Part shown: positions 25,840-35,597 of the stretch, piece after piece | Numbering within the stretch: the stretch's first letter is position 1 | Layout: every line of letters begins with the position of its first letter | Virus record (IMG/VR): IMGVR_UViG_3300035698_006372 | Location: 1 to 58,738 of that record | Source: a virus | Strand: one strand, 5' to 3' | Length of the DNA: 58,738 nt | Made by a program: the position numbers and the translations under genes | Notes under the pieces: model-generated | What the model was told of the DNA's origin: nothing | Seen by the model: only the letters and a program-made list of their open reading frames with translations | The model's database searches: none

Positions 25840-26142
25840 TTGAAGGATATTCTTCGGAAGAGGGTTCGGAACGCATTGCTCGGCACAGCGAAGGCCGAGA
25901 CGACAATGAATCTTCTTGGATGCTCAATGGAAGAGCTTCGGAGACACTTGGAGTCAAATTTTGAAGAGGGGATGAGTTGGGGCAATCATGGAATCCATGG
26001 ATGGCACATCGACCATAAGATTCCGTGTTCGGCATTCGACCTGACTGACCCAGAACAGCAGAAAGAGTGTTTTAATTTCAGGAATCTTCAGCCTTTGTGG
26101 GCAAAAGATAACTGGAGCAAGGGAAACAAGATAGCGGCATAA
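25840..26142 (+). CDS. HNH endonuclease, N-terminally truncated (about 100 aa)
   Basis: The frame contains GWHIDHKIPCSAFDLTDPEQQ and FRNLQPLWAKDNWSKGNKI, the complete HNH nuclease core of phage homing endonucleases. Related proteins usually carry an N-terminal zinc-binding region of about 60 residues. Here the frame has only a TTG start without a ribosome binding site, and the open upstream frame overlaps the coiled-coil gene. It may be a remnant or be translated from an unrecognised start. Confidence 0.6.
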   Translation: MKDILRKRVRNALLGTAKAETTMNLLGCSMEELRRHLESNFEEGMSWGNHGIHGWHIDHKIPCSAFDLTDPEQQKECFNFRNLQPLWAKDNWSKGNKIAA

Positions 26143-26159
26143 GCCGCAAGGAGGAAATA

Positions 26160-26402
26160 GTGAGCTATTCCACTGCATACCAGACGGTGACTGCCGGTCG
26201 CGTTCGTGAGGACGAGGCTATTGGGTTCTTCGGTGACAACAAGGTTGCGACGCCTGCACGGGTGACCAACTTCAAGACCACAGCTTCGGCAAAGCAGCCT
26301 GTCCTGTCCACCGACCATCTGAACCACGTAGGCCGTGGCAAGGCTGGTACGACTTCGGACAACATCGGGGCCTACAAGGCTGACACGGTCAACATCTCCT
26401 AA
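26160..26402 (+). CDS. Small hypothetical protein (80 aa)
   Basis: A GTG start follows AAGGAGGAAATA at a good distance. The sequence is polar with Gly, Thr and Ala (AYQTVTAGRVREDEAIGFFGDNK) and ends in ADTVNIS. Nothing is recognised; it lies among virion-region genes. Confidence 0.5.
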   Translation: MSYSTAYQTVTAGRVREDEAIGFFGDNKVATPARVTNFKTTASAKQPVLSTDHLNHVGRGKAGTTSDNIGAYKADTVNIS

Positions 26403-26431
26403 CAGCACCTTATGGTAACGGAGGGGCTGTT

Positions 26432-26767
26432 ATGAACGAGCGCCGGTTGAACTCTATCGCGGAACGGGTAGTGTCCCAACATTTGGGGCCTACCCGGACG
26501 GCACGACCTGTGATGAAGATTGATGATGTCATTCTGGCGATTCGGAATATTGACGAAGGACGATTGGATGCTGACTCTTACGAAGGAAGAGAAGTCCATG
26601 GTTTCTTGGCAATGAAGGCAGCGAGACTACAGGACGTGGGCAAGTATTTGGAGACGAGGGCCAAGGAGTTCTCTGACTTCATCGCTACGGACGGCGGAGC
26701 ACACTCAAATATGCTTGGATATTTAAGGAAAGCCCTTGAGAGGCTTCGGAGGGACGGGTTGATATGA
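26432..26767 (+). CDS. Small helical protein with N-terminal motif (111 aa)
   Basis: The start follows ACGGAGGGGCTGTT. It begins MNERRLNSIAERVVSQHLGP followed by TRTARPV, the recurrent N-terminal helix plus TAR-type boundary. The rest is helical (FLAMKAARLQDVGKYLETRAKEFSDF). It overlaps the next gene by four bases. Unknown function. Confidence 0.5.
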   Translation: MNERRLNSIAERVVSQHLGPTRTARPVMKIDDVILAIRNIDEGRLDADSYEGREVHGFLAMKAARLQDVGKYLETRAKEFSDFIATDGGAHSNMLGYLRKALERLRRDGLI

Positions 26768-27084
26768 ATGACACGCGAATAGCTCAAGAGTTGCTGGCAG
26801 TTGCAAGGCTGTTAAGTCCTGCCCGCACTGCGGTTAATGCCGATGTCGATGCGGCGGCTGAACTGATTGAGTCTTCTGGTCCGATTGTGGACAGGCTCGT
26901 GGACATGGTCGATGACCTGCGAAAAGGCTTTGACAGGGCGCGAGACCAGATGGTGAGGGCTCAGAAAGCCGGGATTGGCGTGACGGAATCCGACACGTTT
27001 CTCAGTCCTCGACTGAGTGAACTGGAAAAAATACGCAAGTATTCCGACCAGATGATTCGCGTTGTTGGCAGGGCATTAAGGTAG
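26764..27084 (+). CDS. Small helical protein with N-terminal motif (106 aa)
   Basis: It begins MNDTRIAQELLAVARLLSPA then RTAVNAD, another copy of the motif. The body is helical (IVDRLVDMVDDLRKGFDRARDQMV). ATGA coupling to the upstream gene is visible. No domain is recognised. Confidence 0.5.
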   Translation: MNDTRIAQELLAVARLLSPARTAVNADVDAAAELIESSGPIVDRLVDMVDDLRKGFDRARDQMVRAQKAGIGVTESDTFLSPRLSELEKIRKYSDQMIRVVGRALR

Positions 27085-27092
27085 GGGATGCC

Positions 27093-27188
27093 TTGGGCAA
27101 GCTGGATAACATTGACGAGAGCCAGATGGTAGATGTAGGCGAAGACCCGCTTCATCCCTATCAGCGAGGATACCCATCCTATCTATAG
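27093..27188 (+). CDS. Doubtful 31-aa ORF
   Basis: A TTG start after AAGGTAGGGGATGCC encodes about 31 residues ending PYQRGYPSYL. It could also be the tail of a frameshifted upstream gene, since the frame stays open into 26764-27084. Confidence 0.2.
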   Translation: MGKLDNIDESQMVDVGEDPLHPYQRGYPSYL

Positions 27189-27218
27189 GGGCCAGTTCAA
27201 AATGAGGATTATGTAGTC

Positions 27219-27433
27219 ATGAGCGACGCACGGGCAGCGAGAGAACTGGTGGCAGCGGCCCGAGAACTGACAGCAGCAGCGTTCCAGCACTGGAGTTGTT
27301 GGGGGGATATTCCTATCGGCAAAAAGTTCAAGTACAAGCGGCAAGGTTCGTGAAAGTTGACAAGAGTCATGCCGTCAACGTCAAGGACTTCAAGACCTTC
27401 AAAGATGACGGGGATATGTACGAGATGGGATAG
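27219..27433 (+). pseudogene. Gene with apparent frameshift (N-terminal motif protein)
   Basis: The first 44 codons read MSDARAARELVAAARELTAA and continue to KFKYKRQGS, then stop at 27353. Just before this stop the next frame continues as FVKVDKSHAVNVKDFKTF to DMYEMG, ending 27433. The two parts read as one protein of about 70 residues broken near 27349. It may be a real mutation, a recoding site or a sequencing error. Its N-terminus is nearly identical in DNA to that at 46106. Confidence 0.45.
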
Positions 27434-27439
27434 GACATA

Positions 27440-30400
27440 ATGGAAAGACGCTGTACAACCGAGTCATGCCTGCTGATGGCAGGGACGAAGTTCACTCTCG
27501 ACCTTCCCGTGGTTTCCGTTCTCACGAGGCCAAGACAAGAATGGAACACTCTGGCTCATGGCCATGGTGGCGTCCGGGTAGCTCGTGACATCGAGGTGGA
27601 TTGGGGAACCTTTACGGCTGACAGTCATCTCTTCACGCATTGTTTTCCTGCCGGGACGGAAATCCTTATGGCGGACGGTACGGGAAAGCCTATAGAATCA
27701 ATCATAGAGGGGGATATGGTTCTGTCTCATAAGGGTATTTCTAGGGCTGTGAAAGCCACGATGATCCGAGAAGTTGATGAAGAACTTGTGGGACTGGATG
27801 TGGCATCCGTTGGTAAGGTTTTCAGCACATCTGAACATCCTTATTGGATTATTCCGAAAGAAAAGTCTTGGTGTGTTCACAATAAGGGGTGGAAGAAGTG
27901 CATTTATGGAGTTGGCGGGAGATGTAAAAAGTGGTCTTGTTCGGGGAATGGGGAAGATTGCTCTTTCGTGGAGGCAGGAGATATTAAGGCTGGAGACTTG
28001 ACATTCACTCCTTCCTTGCATGGAGAGGTGGATAACACAGAGTTCGGCCTTGGGAGATTCAGACTTCTTGGTTATTACACGGCAGAAGGGCGAATCGACA
28101 AGGACGATAGAGGTAATGCTCAAGATTCTGTACGATTTAGCATTTCGAGAAAAGAGTTGGACACAATTGGTGCAGAAATCATTTCGCTGATGTCGGATTG
28201 CTTTGGGACTGACTCCTATTCCAAGTTCGGAGACCCATTAGAAGATGGGGTTACTCTTTCGTTTACGGGCAACTCTGCCGCGTCGTGGTTCCGTCGGATG
28301 GTTGGGGTTGGAAGCCTGAAGAAGAGATTCTCATTTGACGTAATGGTTGCCCCGAAAGAATATCAGGTTGAATTACTTGATGCTTGGATTGCTGGTGATG
28401 GTAATTTAGGGAAGAGGGATTCCAATGTCAGGCTCTCCACCTCAAGTAAATATCTCGCGTCACAAGCGGAAGTTCTATTCGACCGGGTTGGAGCATTAGG
28501 GATTAAGCATGGAATGAAAAATTCCGGCGGCCCAACCAATAGGGACAAGGAGTGCTTCATTTGGCAGATTGATGTCCAGAACGCAAGACTTGGTATGCTT
28601 GCAAGTAGATTTCCGGCTAAAGAATATTCACGATGGCCTCGGACAGGAGAAAGATATCGCCATGCAGCTTGTGTTGTAAGCAAGATTCGCTCTGTGTCTC
28701 GAAAATCATTTAAGGGAACAGTCTACAACCTTTCCGTTGATATTGATGAAAGCTATGTCGCTGAAAGGTGTGCTGTCCACAACTGTACCATCGTCGCATC
28801 CGTGGCCGCCGAAGAAAACGGCTACCACATCAAGCCCGCCTGTAACGGATTGGTAAACAACAACGGCAACGCTTGGACGAATGAAGTCCTCCTGTCCACG
28901 TTCAGGTCGTTTGTGGGTGGCGAGAACTATCTGGAGCATATCCAGATTCCTGAGCTTTCCAAGGGCAAGATTCTGGACGCCGTACTTCGTCCGGTCACCT
29001 ACAAGGACTCTCAGGGCCGCGAGGCCGATGTCTACTACTGCTTTTCCGGCGAGTCGAAAGTTCTCCTTGCAGATGGTTCTGTTTCTGAAATTAAGGATAT
29101 CCTTCCGGGGGTGGAGGTTATTTCTGGAGATGGGACGGTTCAGGAAGTTCTTGCGCTCAGTCACAGATTCGTACCTTCCGAGGACTTGGTAAAGGTTTCG
29201 GTGAGGGGGGTAATTGATGACACGGCGGTAACGGGGAATCACGGCCTTTGGGCTAAGAAGAACCTAGATGAAGAATGGGGATGGGTTGAAGCGAACTGTC
29301 TTGAAAAAAACTGGTGGGTTCTTCAGCCTACGCCAGATATTTGTGGGGATAAGAAGGTGTCGTCGGATTTTGCATGGCTTACTGGCGAATATGCCGCTGA
29401 GGGCTCTCTTGTGCAGCGCAAGGGGGCAGATGGTTCTCCATATTGGTCATTCACCCAATTTACTTGCCATATTGATGAAAAGGATGTGATTACCAAAGCG
29501 ACTGAATCTGTCTTAGATGAAATGGGAACTTACGATGTGCCGTTTTTCAGATCGAGATGGAACAGTGATGCACATAATATCCGAAAATGTTCTGGTTCGA
29601 TAGACTCTCGTGACAAGGGAAACGGTAGCAACATTCGAGTGGGGCATCGGGAATTGGCCTCTCGGATGTTTGACTTGTGCGGAAAAGGGGCAGCGTCAAA
29701 GAGTCTATCATCCGAGATATTGGTTGACTGGGACGATGAGTCGAAACTGCATTTCTTGGCTGGATTGATTGACGGGGATGGACACGCTCGGCGTAATGTT
29801 GTTTCTGTCAAGTCTGTAAGTAATGGCATGATTCGACAAGTAGAGTTCATTTTGTCTTCTTTAGGGATGGCTTATTCGAGCACGGGCAACTGGCACAATG
29901 GCCCTTATTCTGGATGTGTGACGATTGAACTTGATTGCTATTCGTCTGACCGCTTGCGCCCATATTTGAGAATCAAGAATGGATTTGACAAGCCTCCCGT
30001 GGAAGTTTCGATGAACAATCGGGCATCTCTTGCTGTTGATGGCGGGATAGCGAGAAGGGTTTCAGAAACGCAAAAGATGCAGGGCGAAGTGGAAATCCCT
30101 GTTTACAATATAGAGGTATCTGAAAACCACACCTATATTGTTCACAATGTGAAAGTGAAAAATTGCGACATCCTCGTGGCTACCGATAGGAGGCACGCCG
30201 GACTGGTGACCAAAATTGCAGGCGGCAAGCTCAATACCATGAGCATGGGTTGCGGAATAGCAGGAACCCCTGTGACAATGGCCGATGGGGCAACAAGGCC
30301 CGTTGAGGATATTGTTGTAGGAGACAAGGTGATTACCCATACCGGGGGAATTGCCGAGGTTGAGTCTACAAGGGTTCGCCAGACAACTTCGGGAGAACTG

Positions 30401-31897
30401 AGAAGACTTTCCGTAACCGGGATTCCAGACACGTATGTGACGAGTGAGCATCCATACTGGGCCTTGACTGGTTATGATGTTTGCACTGGATGTGGAAAGG
30501 AAATGGGTAGAAGTAAGGCCATCTCTTGGAGTTTGGACCAAGTCCTTCATCCATGGTGTTCGTCTTCTTGTCGGCAAAGGCACGTCAATTCCAACCCGAA
30601 ATGCAAAAAGAGCTTTGAGCCAATAGCTCAGAAGGTAAAATTTGGATGGGTGCCAGTATCGGAACTACGCAAGGGAGACTATGTTGCGGTTCCTCTTGGA
30701 AGGCCAGAGAAGGACAGGCGGGTGATTGACAGGTTCAAAGCAAGGCTTCTTGGATACTATGCCGCTGAGGGAAATCTTCAGCGTGCGAAAAACGGGCATA
30801 TTCGAGCGGTTGAGTTCACACTTCATGCCGACGAGCCAGCCGGAGACGAGATTGTTGAGCTTGCAAGAGAATGGGGCATAACTGAAGACAAAATATATTC
30901 ACAAGTCAGGAAAAGAAAGAGCGGGAAAAGCCGTCGAATTGTAATTCATGATTCGGGAATGGCGAAATGGCTCAAGAAGACATGTGGAGAGCATTGCGAC
31001 AAGAAGAGGCTTGAGTCATGGGTCTTAGATGCTTGTGACGATTCTCTTCTTGAGGTACTTGGTTCGTATATCAGTGGAGATGGTCATTGTCGGAAAGACT
31101 CTGCTCGTTTTACGACTGCAAGCTGTAGTCGTTCTCTCAGTGAACAGGTTTTGACAATGCTGATGGCAGTCGGGATTCCTGCAAATATCTCTTTGTCTCA
31201 GCAAAAGGGTAAAAAGCCAGCATGGTATGTGAACACAAGGAAGGGACATGCCGGAATCCTTAAGGGACGGACTTCCAAGTTTCTTCCTCAGCAGGAAAAC
31301 AACGCAAAGGTGTCCAGTGTTGGCGGATATATGCTCCGCAGAGTTAAGTCAAACGTGTCTGTGGACTTGGTTTGTGATGTTTTCAATATCCATGTCGTCA
31401 ATTCGACGAACGACCATTCATATATCATGAACGGGATTGCTGTCCACAACTGCTTGGCCGACTACGTGCAATGCTCTCGTTGCGGAAAAATCTTTGCAGA
31501 CAGTGAGCCCAGTTGCGAGCATATCGAGCGGCAGCTTCTTCAGTCTTTCACGGATGAGGACGGCGTTGAGAGAATTGTTGCGGAACTGTGTGGCCGCACG
31601 CTGGTTCAAGACGGTAATCGTGTCGGCGATGAGGGGTCTTGCAATTTCATTGAGGCGTCATGGGTCGAGAGGCCCGCCTTCTATGGCGCTGTCTTGAATC
31701 ATTATCTTACTGAACTTCCCGTGACGGCTCAGGTCCTTCAGTTCTCGACGCCGAAGCTGGCCGAGGTGGTGGATGATATTTTCCGGCTGAGGGTGGCAGA
31801 CCGTGCGGGAATGATTACGCTCAGGGTGGCTCGGGCCGAATTGATGCGTAGAAAGCGCAAGGCGATGGTGAGCCGGGTTGCGAACAGTTTCATGTAA
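27440..31897 (+). CDS. Head-maturation-type virion protein interrupted by three inteins (1485 aa precursor)
   Basis: Removing three inteins leaves about 329 residues. The extein contains HCTIVASVAAEENGY, then ENYLEHIQIPELSKGKILDA, YYCDILVATDRRHAGLVTKI, LNTMSMGCLADYVQCSRCG and FIEASWVERPAFYGAVL, a combination I recognise from the conserved protein just upstream of capsid genes in many large phages, often called a head maturation protease. Catalytic residues cannot be assigned with confidence. All three inteins sit before a Cys of conserved segments. The N-terminal ~40 residues before the first conserved segment may be affected by frame disturbance upstream. Confidence 0.65.
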   Translation: MERRCTTESCLLMAGTKFTLDLPVVSVLTRPRQEWNTLAHGHGGVRVARDIEVDWGTFTADSHLFTHCFPAGTEILMADGTGKPIESIIEGDMVLSHKGISRAVKATMIREVDEELVGLDVASVGKVFSTSEHPYWIIPKEKSWCVHNKGWKKCIYGVGGRCKKWSCSGNGEDCSFVEAGDIKAGDLTFTPSLHGEVDNTEFGLGRFRLLGYYTAEGRIDKDDRGNAQDSVRFSISRKELDTIGAEIISLMSDCFGTDSYSKFGDPLEDGVTLSFTGNSAASWFRRMVGVGSLKKRFSFDVMVAPKEYQVELLDAWIAGDGNLGKRDSNVRLSTSSKYLASQAEVLFDRVGALGIKHGMKNSGGPTNRDKECFIWQIDVQNARLGMLASRFPAKEYSRWPRTGERYRHAACVVSKIRSVSRKSFKGTVYNLSVDIDESYVAERCAVHNCTIVASVAAEENGYHIKPACNGLVNNNGNAWTNEVLLSTFRSFVGGENYLEHIQIPELSKGKILDAVLRPVTYKDSQGREADVYYCFSGESKVLLADGSVSEIKDILPGVEVISGDGTVQEVLALSHRFVPSEDLVKVSVRGVIDDTAVTGNHGLWAKKNLDEEWGWVEANCLEKNWWVLQPTPDICGDKKVSSDFAWLTGEYAAEGSLVQRKGADGSPYWSFTQFTCHIDEKDVITKATESVLDEMGTYDVPFFRSRWNSDAHNIRKCSGSIDSRDKGNGSNIRVGHRELASRMFDLCGKGAASKSLSSEILVDWDDESKLHFLAGLIDGDGHARRNVVSVKSVSNGMIRQVEFILSSLGMAYSSTGNWHNGPYSGCVTIELDCYSSDRLRPYLRIKNGFDKPPVEVSMNNRASLAVDGGIARRVSETQKMQGEVEIPVYNIEVSENHTYIVHNVKVKNCDILVATDRRHAGLVTKIAGGKLNTMSMGCGIAGTPVTMADGATRPVEDIVVGDKVITHTGGIAEVESTRVRQTTSGELRRLSVTGIPDTYVTSEHPYWALTGYDVCTGCGKEMGRSKAISWSLDQVLHPWCSSSCRQRHVNSNPKCKKSFEPIAQKVKFGWVPVSELRKGDYVAVPLGRPEKDRRVIDRFKARLLGYYAAEGNLQRAKNGHIRAVEFTLHADEPAGDEIVELAREWGITEDKIYSQVRKRKSGKSRRIVIHDSGMAKWLKKTCGEHCDKKRLESWVLDACDDSLLEVLGSYISGDGHCRKDSARFTTASCSRSLSEQVLTMLMAVGIPANISLSQQKGKKPAWYVNTRKGHAGILKGRTSKFLPQQENNAKVSSVGGYMLRRVKSNVSVDLVCDVFNIHVVNSTNDHSYIMNGIAVHNCLADYVQCSRCGKIFADSEPSCEHIERQLLQSFTDEDGVERIVAELCGRTLVQDGNRVGDEGSCNFIEASWVERPAFYGAVLNHYLTELPVTAQVLQFSTPKLAEVVDDIFRLRVADRAGMITLRVARAELMRRKRKAMVSRVANSFM
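27641..28783 (+). other. Intein 1 of the head-maturation-type protein (381 aa, LAGLIDADG)
   Basis: It starts at Cys in CFPAGTEILMADGTGKPI, a standard intein N-terminal block, and ends with YVAERCAVHN before Cys +1 of CTIVAS. Inside are two LAGLIDADG-type motifs (LLGYYTAEG and LDAWIAGDG), so it is a full intein with homing endonuclease. It should splice itself out to join HLFTH to CTIVA. Confidence 0.9.
29039..30163 (+). other. Intein 2 of the head-maturation-type protein (375 aa, atypical C-terminus)
   Basis: It begins CFSGESKVLLADGSVSEI and ends TYIVHNVKVKN before Cys of CDILVA. Endonuclease motifs are WLTGEYAAEG and FLAGLIDGDG. The usual penultimate His is replaced by Lys (VKN), while an HN pair lies five residues earlier; splicing chemistry at this end may be altered. 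Confidence 0.85.
30251..31450 (+). other. Intein 3 of the head-maturation-type protein (400 aa, LAGLIDADG)
   Basis: It begins CGIAGTPVTMADGATRPVED and ends MNGIAVHN before Cys of CLADYVQC. Endonuclease motifs are LLGYYAAEG and VLGSYISGDG. A small Cys-rich insertion (CTGCGKEMG and CSSSCRQRH) lies between the N-terminal splicing block and the endonuclease. Confidence 0.9.
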
Positions 31898-31998
31898 TCC
31901 TCCTCGTGGATGACATGTGTAATAAGTAACCAAAAAAATTAATCATTCACGGGGCGGATTCTTTTTTCTTCACATTTCCATCTTCCCATCAAAAAGAG

Positions 31999-32032
31999 TG
32001 TAATAATTTTTTGATATTCCATCTATAGGTGA
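31999..32032 (+). promoter_or_regulatory. Class B promoter-like element before scaffold genes
   Basis: TGTAATAATTTTTTGATATT then CCATCTATAGGTGAA is one of the best class B matches. It lies in the ~200-bp A/T-rich gap between the intein-bearing gene and the scaffold-like genes. No terminator is evident in that gap. Confidence 0.65.
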
Positions 32033-32097
32033 AGCTCAGTGTGTGTTTGCTCCACGATAGAGTAGCCGGTTGGGACACTAGAGAAGGAGGCTTAGAG

Positions 32098-32723
32098 ATG
32101 GCGAAGGAACTGACAGATAGGGTGGCCATGCTTGAACGTAAGCTTGGCATTCAAGCATCAACGCGTCGTCCCAAAACGCTCATTGCCGAAATCGAGGACG
32201 TTGAGAAACGTATCGAGGCGATGGGCTACATGGACGACGAAGCGGTCTTGGAAGCGCCTGTCGATGACATGTCATTCATGGATGATGACTTCGATGACAT
32301 CGGTGAAGAGCCGGTTGGATTCATTGATGACGAAGAAGACATCGTCGATTTCATGGACATGGATACCGGCATGGATACCGGCATGGATACCGGCATGGAC
32401 GACGGCATGGACGACGGCAGTGGGCTGATGGTCGGCTCCGAGCACGAGGCTGCAAAGCCCGGCATCGAGAACGATATCGACCAAGACTACCTGTCCGAAG
32501 TCGTTGACCTCGTTCGTGGTGGTGACTCTCAGGTCATCGACAAGTCAATGTTGGACACGGCACGGTCCGGGTCTGAAGAACGTGTCATTCTTTTGAGGCG
32601 TGCGACTGCGCGTCTTGACCGGGTGGCTACGCATCTGGAAAAAACGGGGCGCGAGAAGATGGCATACAAAATCGACCAGATTTCGGATGCCATCAGTGCC
32701 CGTATCAGGGGAGGGCGTCAGTA

Positions 32724-32724
<1 letters not shown>
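32098..32724 (+). CDS. Acidic scaffold-like protein with MDTG repeats (208 aa)
   Basis: The start follows GAAGGAGGCTTAGAG. A short N-terminal coiled coil (AMLERKLGIQ) is followed by a very acidic region with three tandem copies of a 15-bp unit encoding TGMD and two DDGMD units (about residues 80-105), then a helical C-terminus (LLRRATARLDRVATHLEKTG). Acid-rich proteins before the capsid gene are typically scaffold or core proteins. Class B promoter upstream. Confidence 0.55.
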
Positions 32725-33941
<1,217 letters not shown>

Positions 33942-33972
33942 GCCGGAACAAACGTAAGAAAGGAGAGCCAAA

Positions 33973-34467
33973 ATGGCACTCACAATTCTGATTCGTGGAC
34001 AGTTGAACTCAATCCCGGTTCTGTCGGACGCTTGCTTCACGCAGGCCAACTACGGCAACAACACCAACACGACCCTCTCGGTCAACACCCCGCGTGGTGT
34101 GTTGGGTGGCTCGGTTGCGGCGGTCTCCGCCGGACTCGACTACACCGTCGTTCCGATGACAACCGGACTGATGCCGGTCGGTCTGTTCGTCAATGACGCA
34201 GCAGGCGCGGCCTTCGAGAACAGCCCGGCGGTGGCGAGCGGCAAGCTGGCCGTCATGAAGGCACAGGCATCGGTGGAAGTCGATGTCTATGAGACGCGGA
34301 ACGCAGCGGACAGTGCAGACCTCACCTACGCGGTGGGCGAGTACCTGTACGGCTCGGCATGGGGCCTCCTGACCAACGAGACGACGGCTTCGGCCATCCA
34401 AATCGCTGTGGTTACGAAGGCACCAAGTGTCTCCAGCCCGACGCTGGGACTCGACGAGCGCATCTAA
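33973..34467 (+). CDS. Head decoration-type protein (164 aa)
   Basis: The start follows GAAAGGAGAGCCAAA. The sequence has the Gly/Ala/Val/Thr-rich, beta-type composition of capsid decoration proteins (YTVVPMTTGLMPVGLFVNDAAG about residue 56; YAVGEYLYGSAWGLLTNE about 118). It directly precedes the major capsid gene, the usual position. Its high GC and strong ribosome binding site suggest high expression. Confidence 0.65.
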   Translation: MALTILIRGQLNSIPVLSDACFTQANYGNNTNTTLSVNTPRGVLGGSVAAVSAGLDYTVVPMTTGLMPVGLFVNDAAGAAFENSPAVASGKLAVMKAQASVEVDVYETRNAADSADLTYAVGEYLYGSAWGLLTNETTASAIQIAVVTKAPSVSSPTLGLDERI

Positions 34468-34474
34468 GGTGCTA

Positions 34475-34508
34475 GGGGTTGTCCTTTGGGACGACCCCGA
34501 CCCCTTTT
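34475..34508 (+). terminator. Hairpin with short T tract between decoration and capsid genes
   Basis: A perfect 10-bp stem (GGGGTTGTCC at 34475-34484 with GGACGACCCC at 34489-34498) is followed by GACCCCTTTT. The T tract is short, so it may be an attenuator or processing site that separates expression of the two abundant capsid genes rather than a full terminator. Confidence 0.5.
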
Positions 34509-34608
34509 ACCCAGATTGTCTGGGAGACGAAGAAATAGAACGCTGAAGGACAGGGCGGCGATAACGCCGACTGAGACCGGAAGCACAACAAGGAAGGAAT
34601 GGTGCAAC

Positions 34609-35469
34609 ATGGCAGTTGACAACCAAACCAAGCAGGAAATCATCGGTCAGCACATTCGCACCGCCGCAGGGCGTCAGCGTCTCGCTTCCTCGATGATTCA
34701 GCCCCTTCGCCGTCGCCGGGATTATACGTCAGTTGGCCGCAAGGCTTTCTACGTCGAGTCTCTGCCTGATGGCGCACTTCCCGTCTATGACAAAGACCCG
34801 ACCATTACGGCCTACGTCATCGGCGAGGAAGGCGAGAACATTGTCGCGGTGGCCAAGCCCAAGCGCGTCATGTTCCCGCTGTTCGAGATTGCCTCGAACC
34901 CCGAGATTCAGCTTACCGAAATCAAGCAGCGTCGTTTCGACCTGATTGAACGTTCGGTTGACCTCGCGAAGAGCGAGATTCAGGCCGAAGAGGACCGCAA
35001 GGTCTTTGCGGTCATGGACGCACTGGCGGCTGACCCGACGAACCCGAACCCGTCCATCCCTGTCACGGGCAACCTGACCGCCAACGCACTGGCCGACGCC
35101 TTCGCGAACGTGGAGCGTACCGACATTCGTGTCGCGACCGTCTTCCTGAACGCCAAGGATTACGCCGACCTGCGTAAGTGGGACAGGGACACCCTCGACA
35201 TCGAGACGCAGGCCCTTCTGCTGAAGACCGGCCTGATGGCAACTCTCTGGGGTGCCAAGCTCATGGTGAGTCGTATCGTCACGGAAGGCACGGTCTACGT
35301 GTGTGGCGAGCCCGAGTTCTTCGGTCGCATTCCGGTGCGGACGGAACTCACGGTCCTGTCGGCGGATGACCCGAAAAACCGTCTCATCGGTTTCTCCATC
35401 TTCGAACAACTGGGAATTGGGGCCTACAATCCATTTTCACTGCAAGTCCTTGAGATAACGAGAGTTTAG
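34609..35469 (+). CDS. Major capsid protein, HK97-type (286 aa)
   Basis: The chosen ATG follows AAGGAAGGAATGGTGC. The protein has the layout of short HK97-type capsid proteins in large phages: N-terminal helix (RQRLASSMIQPLRRRRD), E-loop region (VYDKDPTITAYVIGEEGE), spine helix (LIERSVDLAKSEIQAEED) and A-domain strands (RVATVFLNAKDYADLRKW, KLMVSRIVTEGTVYVCG). It is preceded by scaffold and decoration genes and followed by a strong terminator. A second gene at 40392 shares its C-terminal domain. Confidence 0.85.
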   Translation: MAVDNQTKQEIIGQHIRTAAGRQRLASSMIQPLRRRRDYTSVGRKAFYVESLPDGALPVYDKDPTITAYVIGEEGENIVAVAKPKRVMFPLFEIASNPEIQLTEIKQRRFDLIERSVDLAKSEIQAEEDRKVFAVMDALAADPTNPNPSIPVTGNLTANALADAFANVERTDIRVATVFLNAKDYADLRKWDRDTLDIETQALLLKTGLMATLWGAKLMVSRIVTEGTVYVCGEPEFFGRIPVRTELTVLSADDPKNRLIGFSIFEQLGIGAYNPFSLQVLEITRV

Positions 35470-35500
35470 TCGTAACTGACTGAATCCGAGTGGTTTAGGA

Positions 35501-35533
35501 GCCTCCCGATTAACCTCGGGAGGCTTCTTTTTG
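35501..35533 (+). terminator. Rho-independent terminator after the capsid gene
   Basis: GCCTCCCGA and TCGGGAGGC form a 9-bp stem around TTAACC, followed by TTCTTTTT. It closes the structural operon. Confidence 0.9.
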
Positions 35534-35561
35534 CTCTATAATATGAAAATCAAAAACAGTG

Positions 35562-35597
35562 GTTGACATTCTTCGGTTATTTTGAGATATTGCACCT
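35562..35597 (+). promoter_or_regulatory. Promoter before the methyltransferase gene (class B with TTGACA)
   Basis: TTGACA at 35562 is followed after 17 bases by GATATT, which is also the class B core (TTATTTTGAGATATT then GCACCTATGAG). A TATAAT at 35536-35541 lies further upstream. The gene starts at the ATG in CACCTATG, so a short or absent leader is likely. Confidence 0.55.

Noticed and set aside
32340-32415. Short tandem repeats as a CRISPR-like array
   Set aside because: The units are 15 bp in-frame coding repeats (TGMD) without spacers. No CRISPR array was found anywhere in the window.
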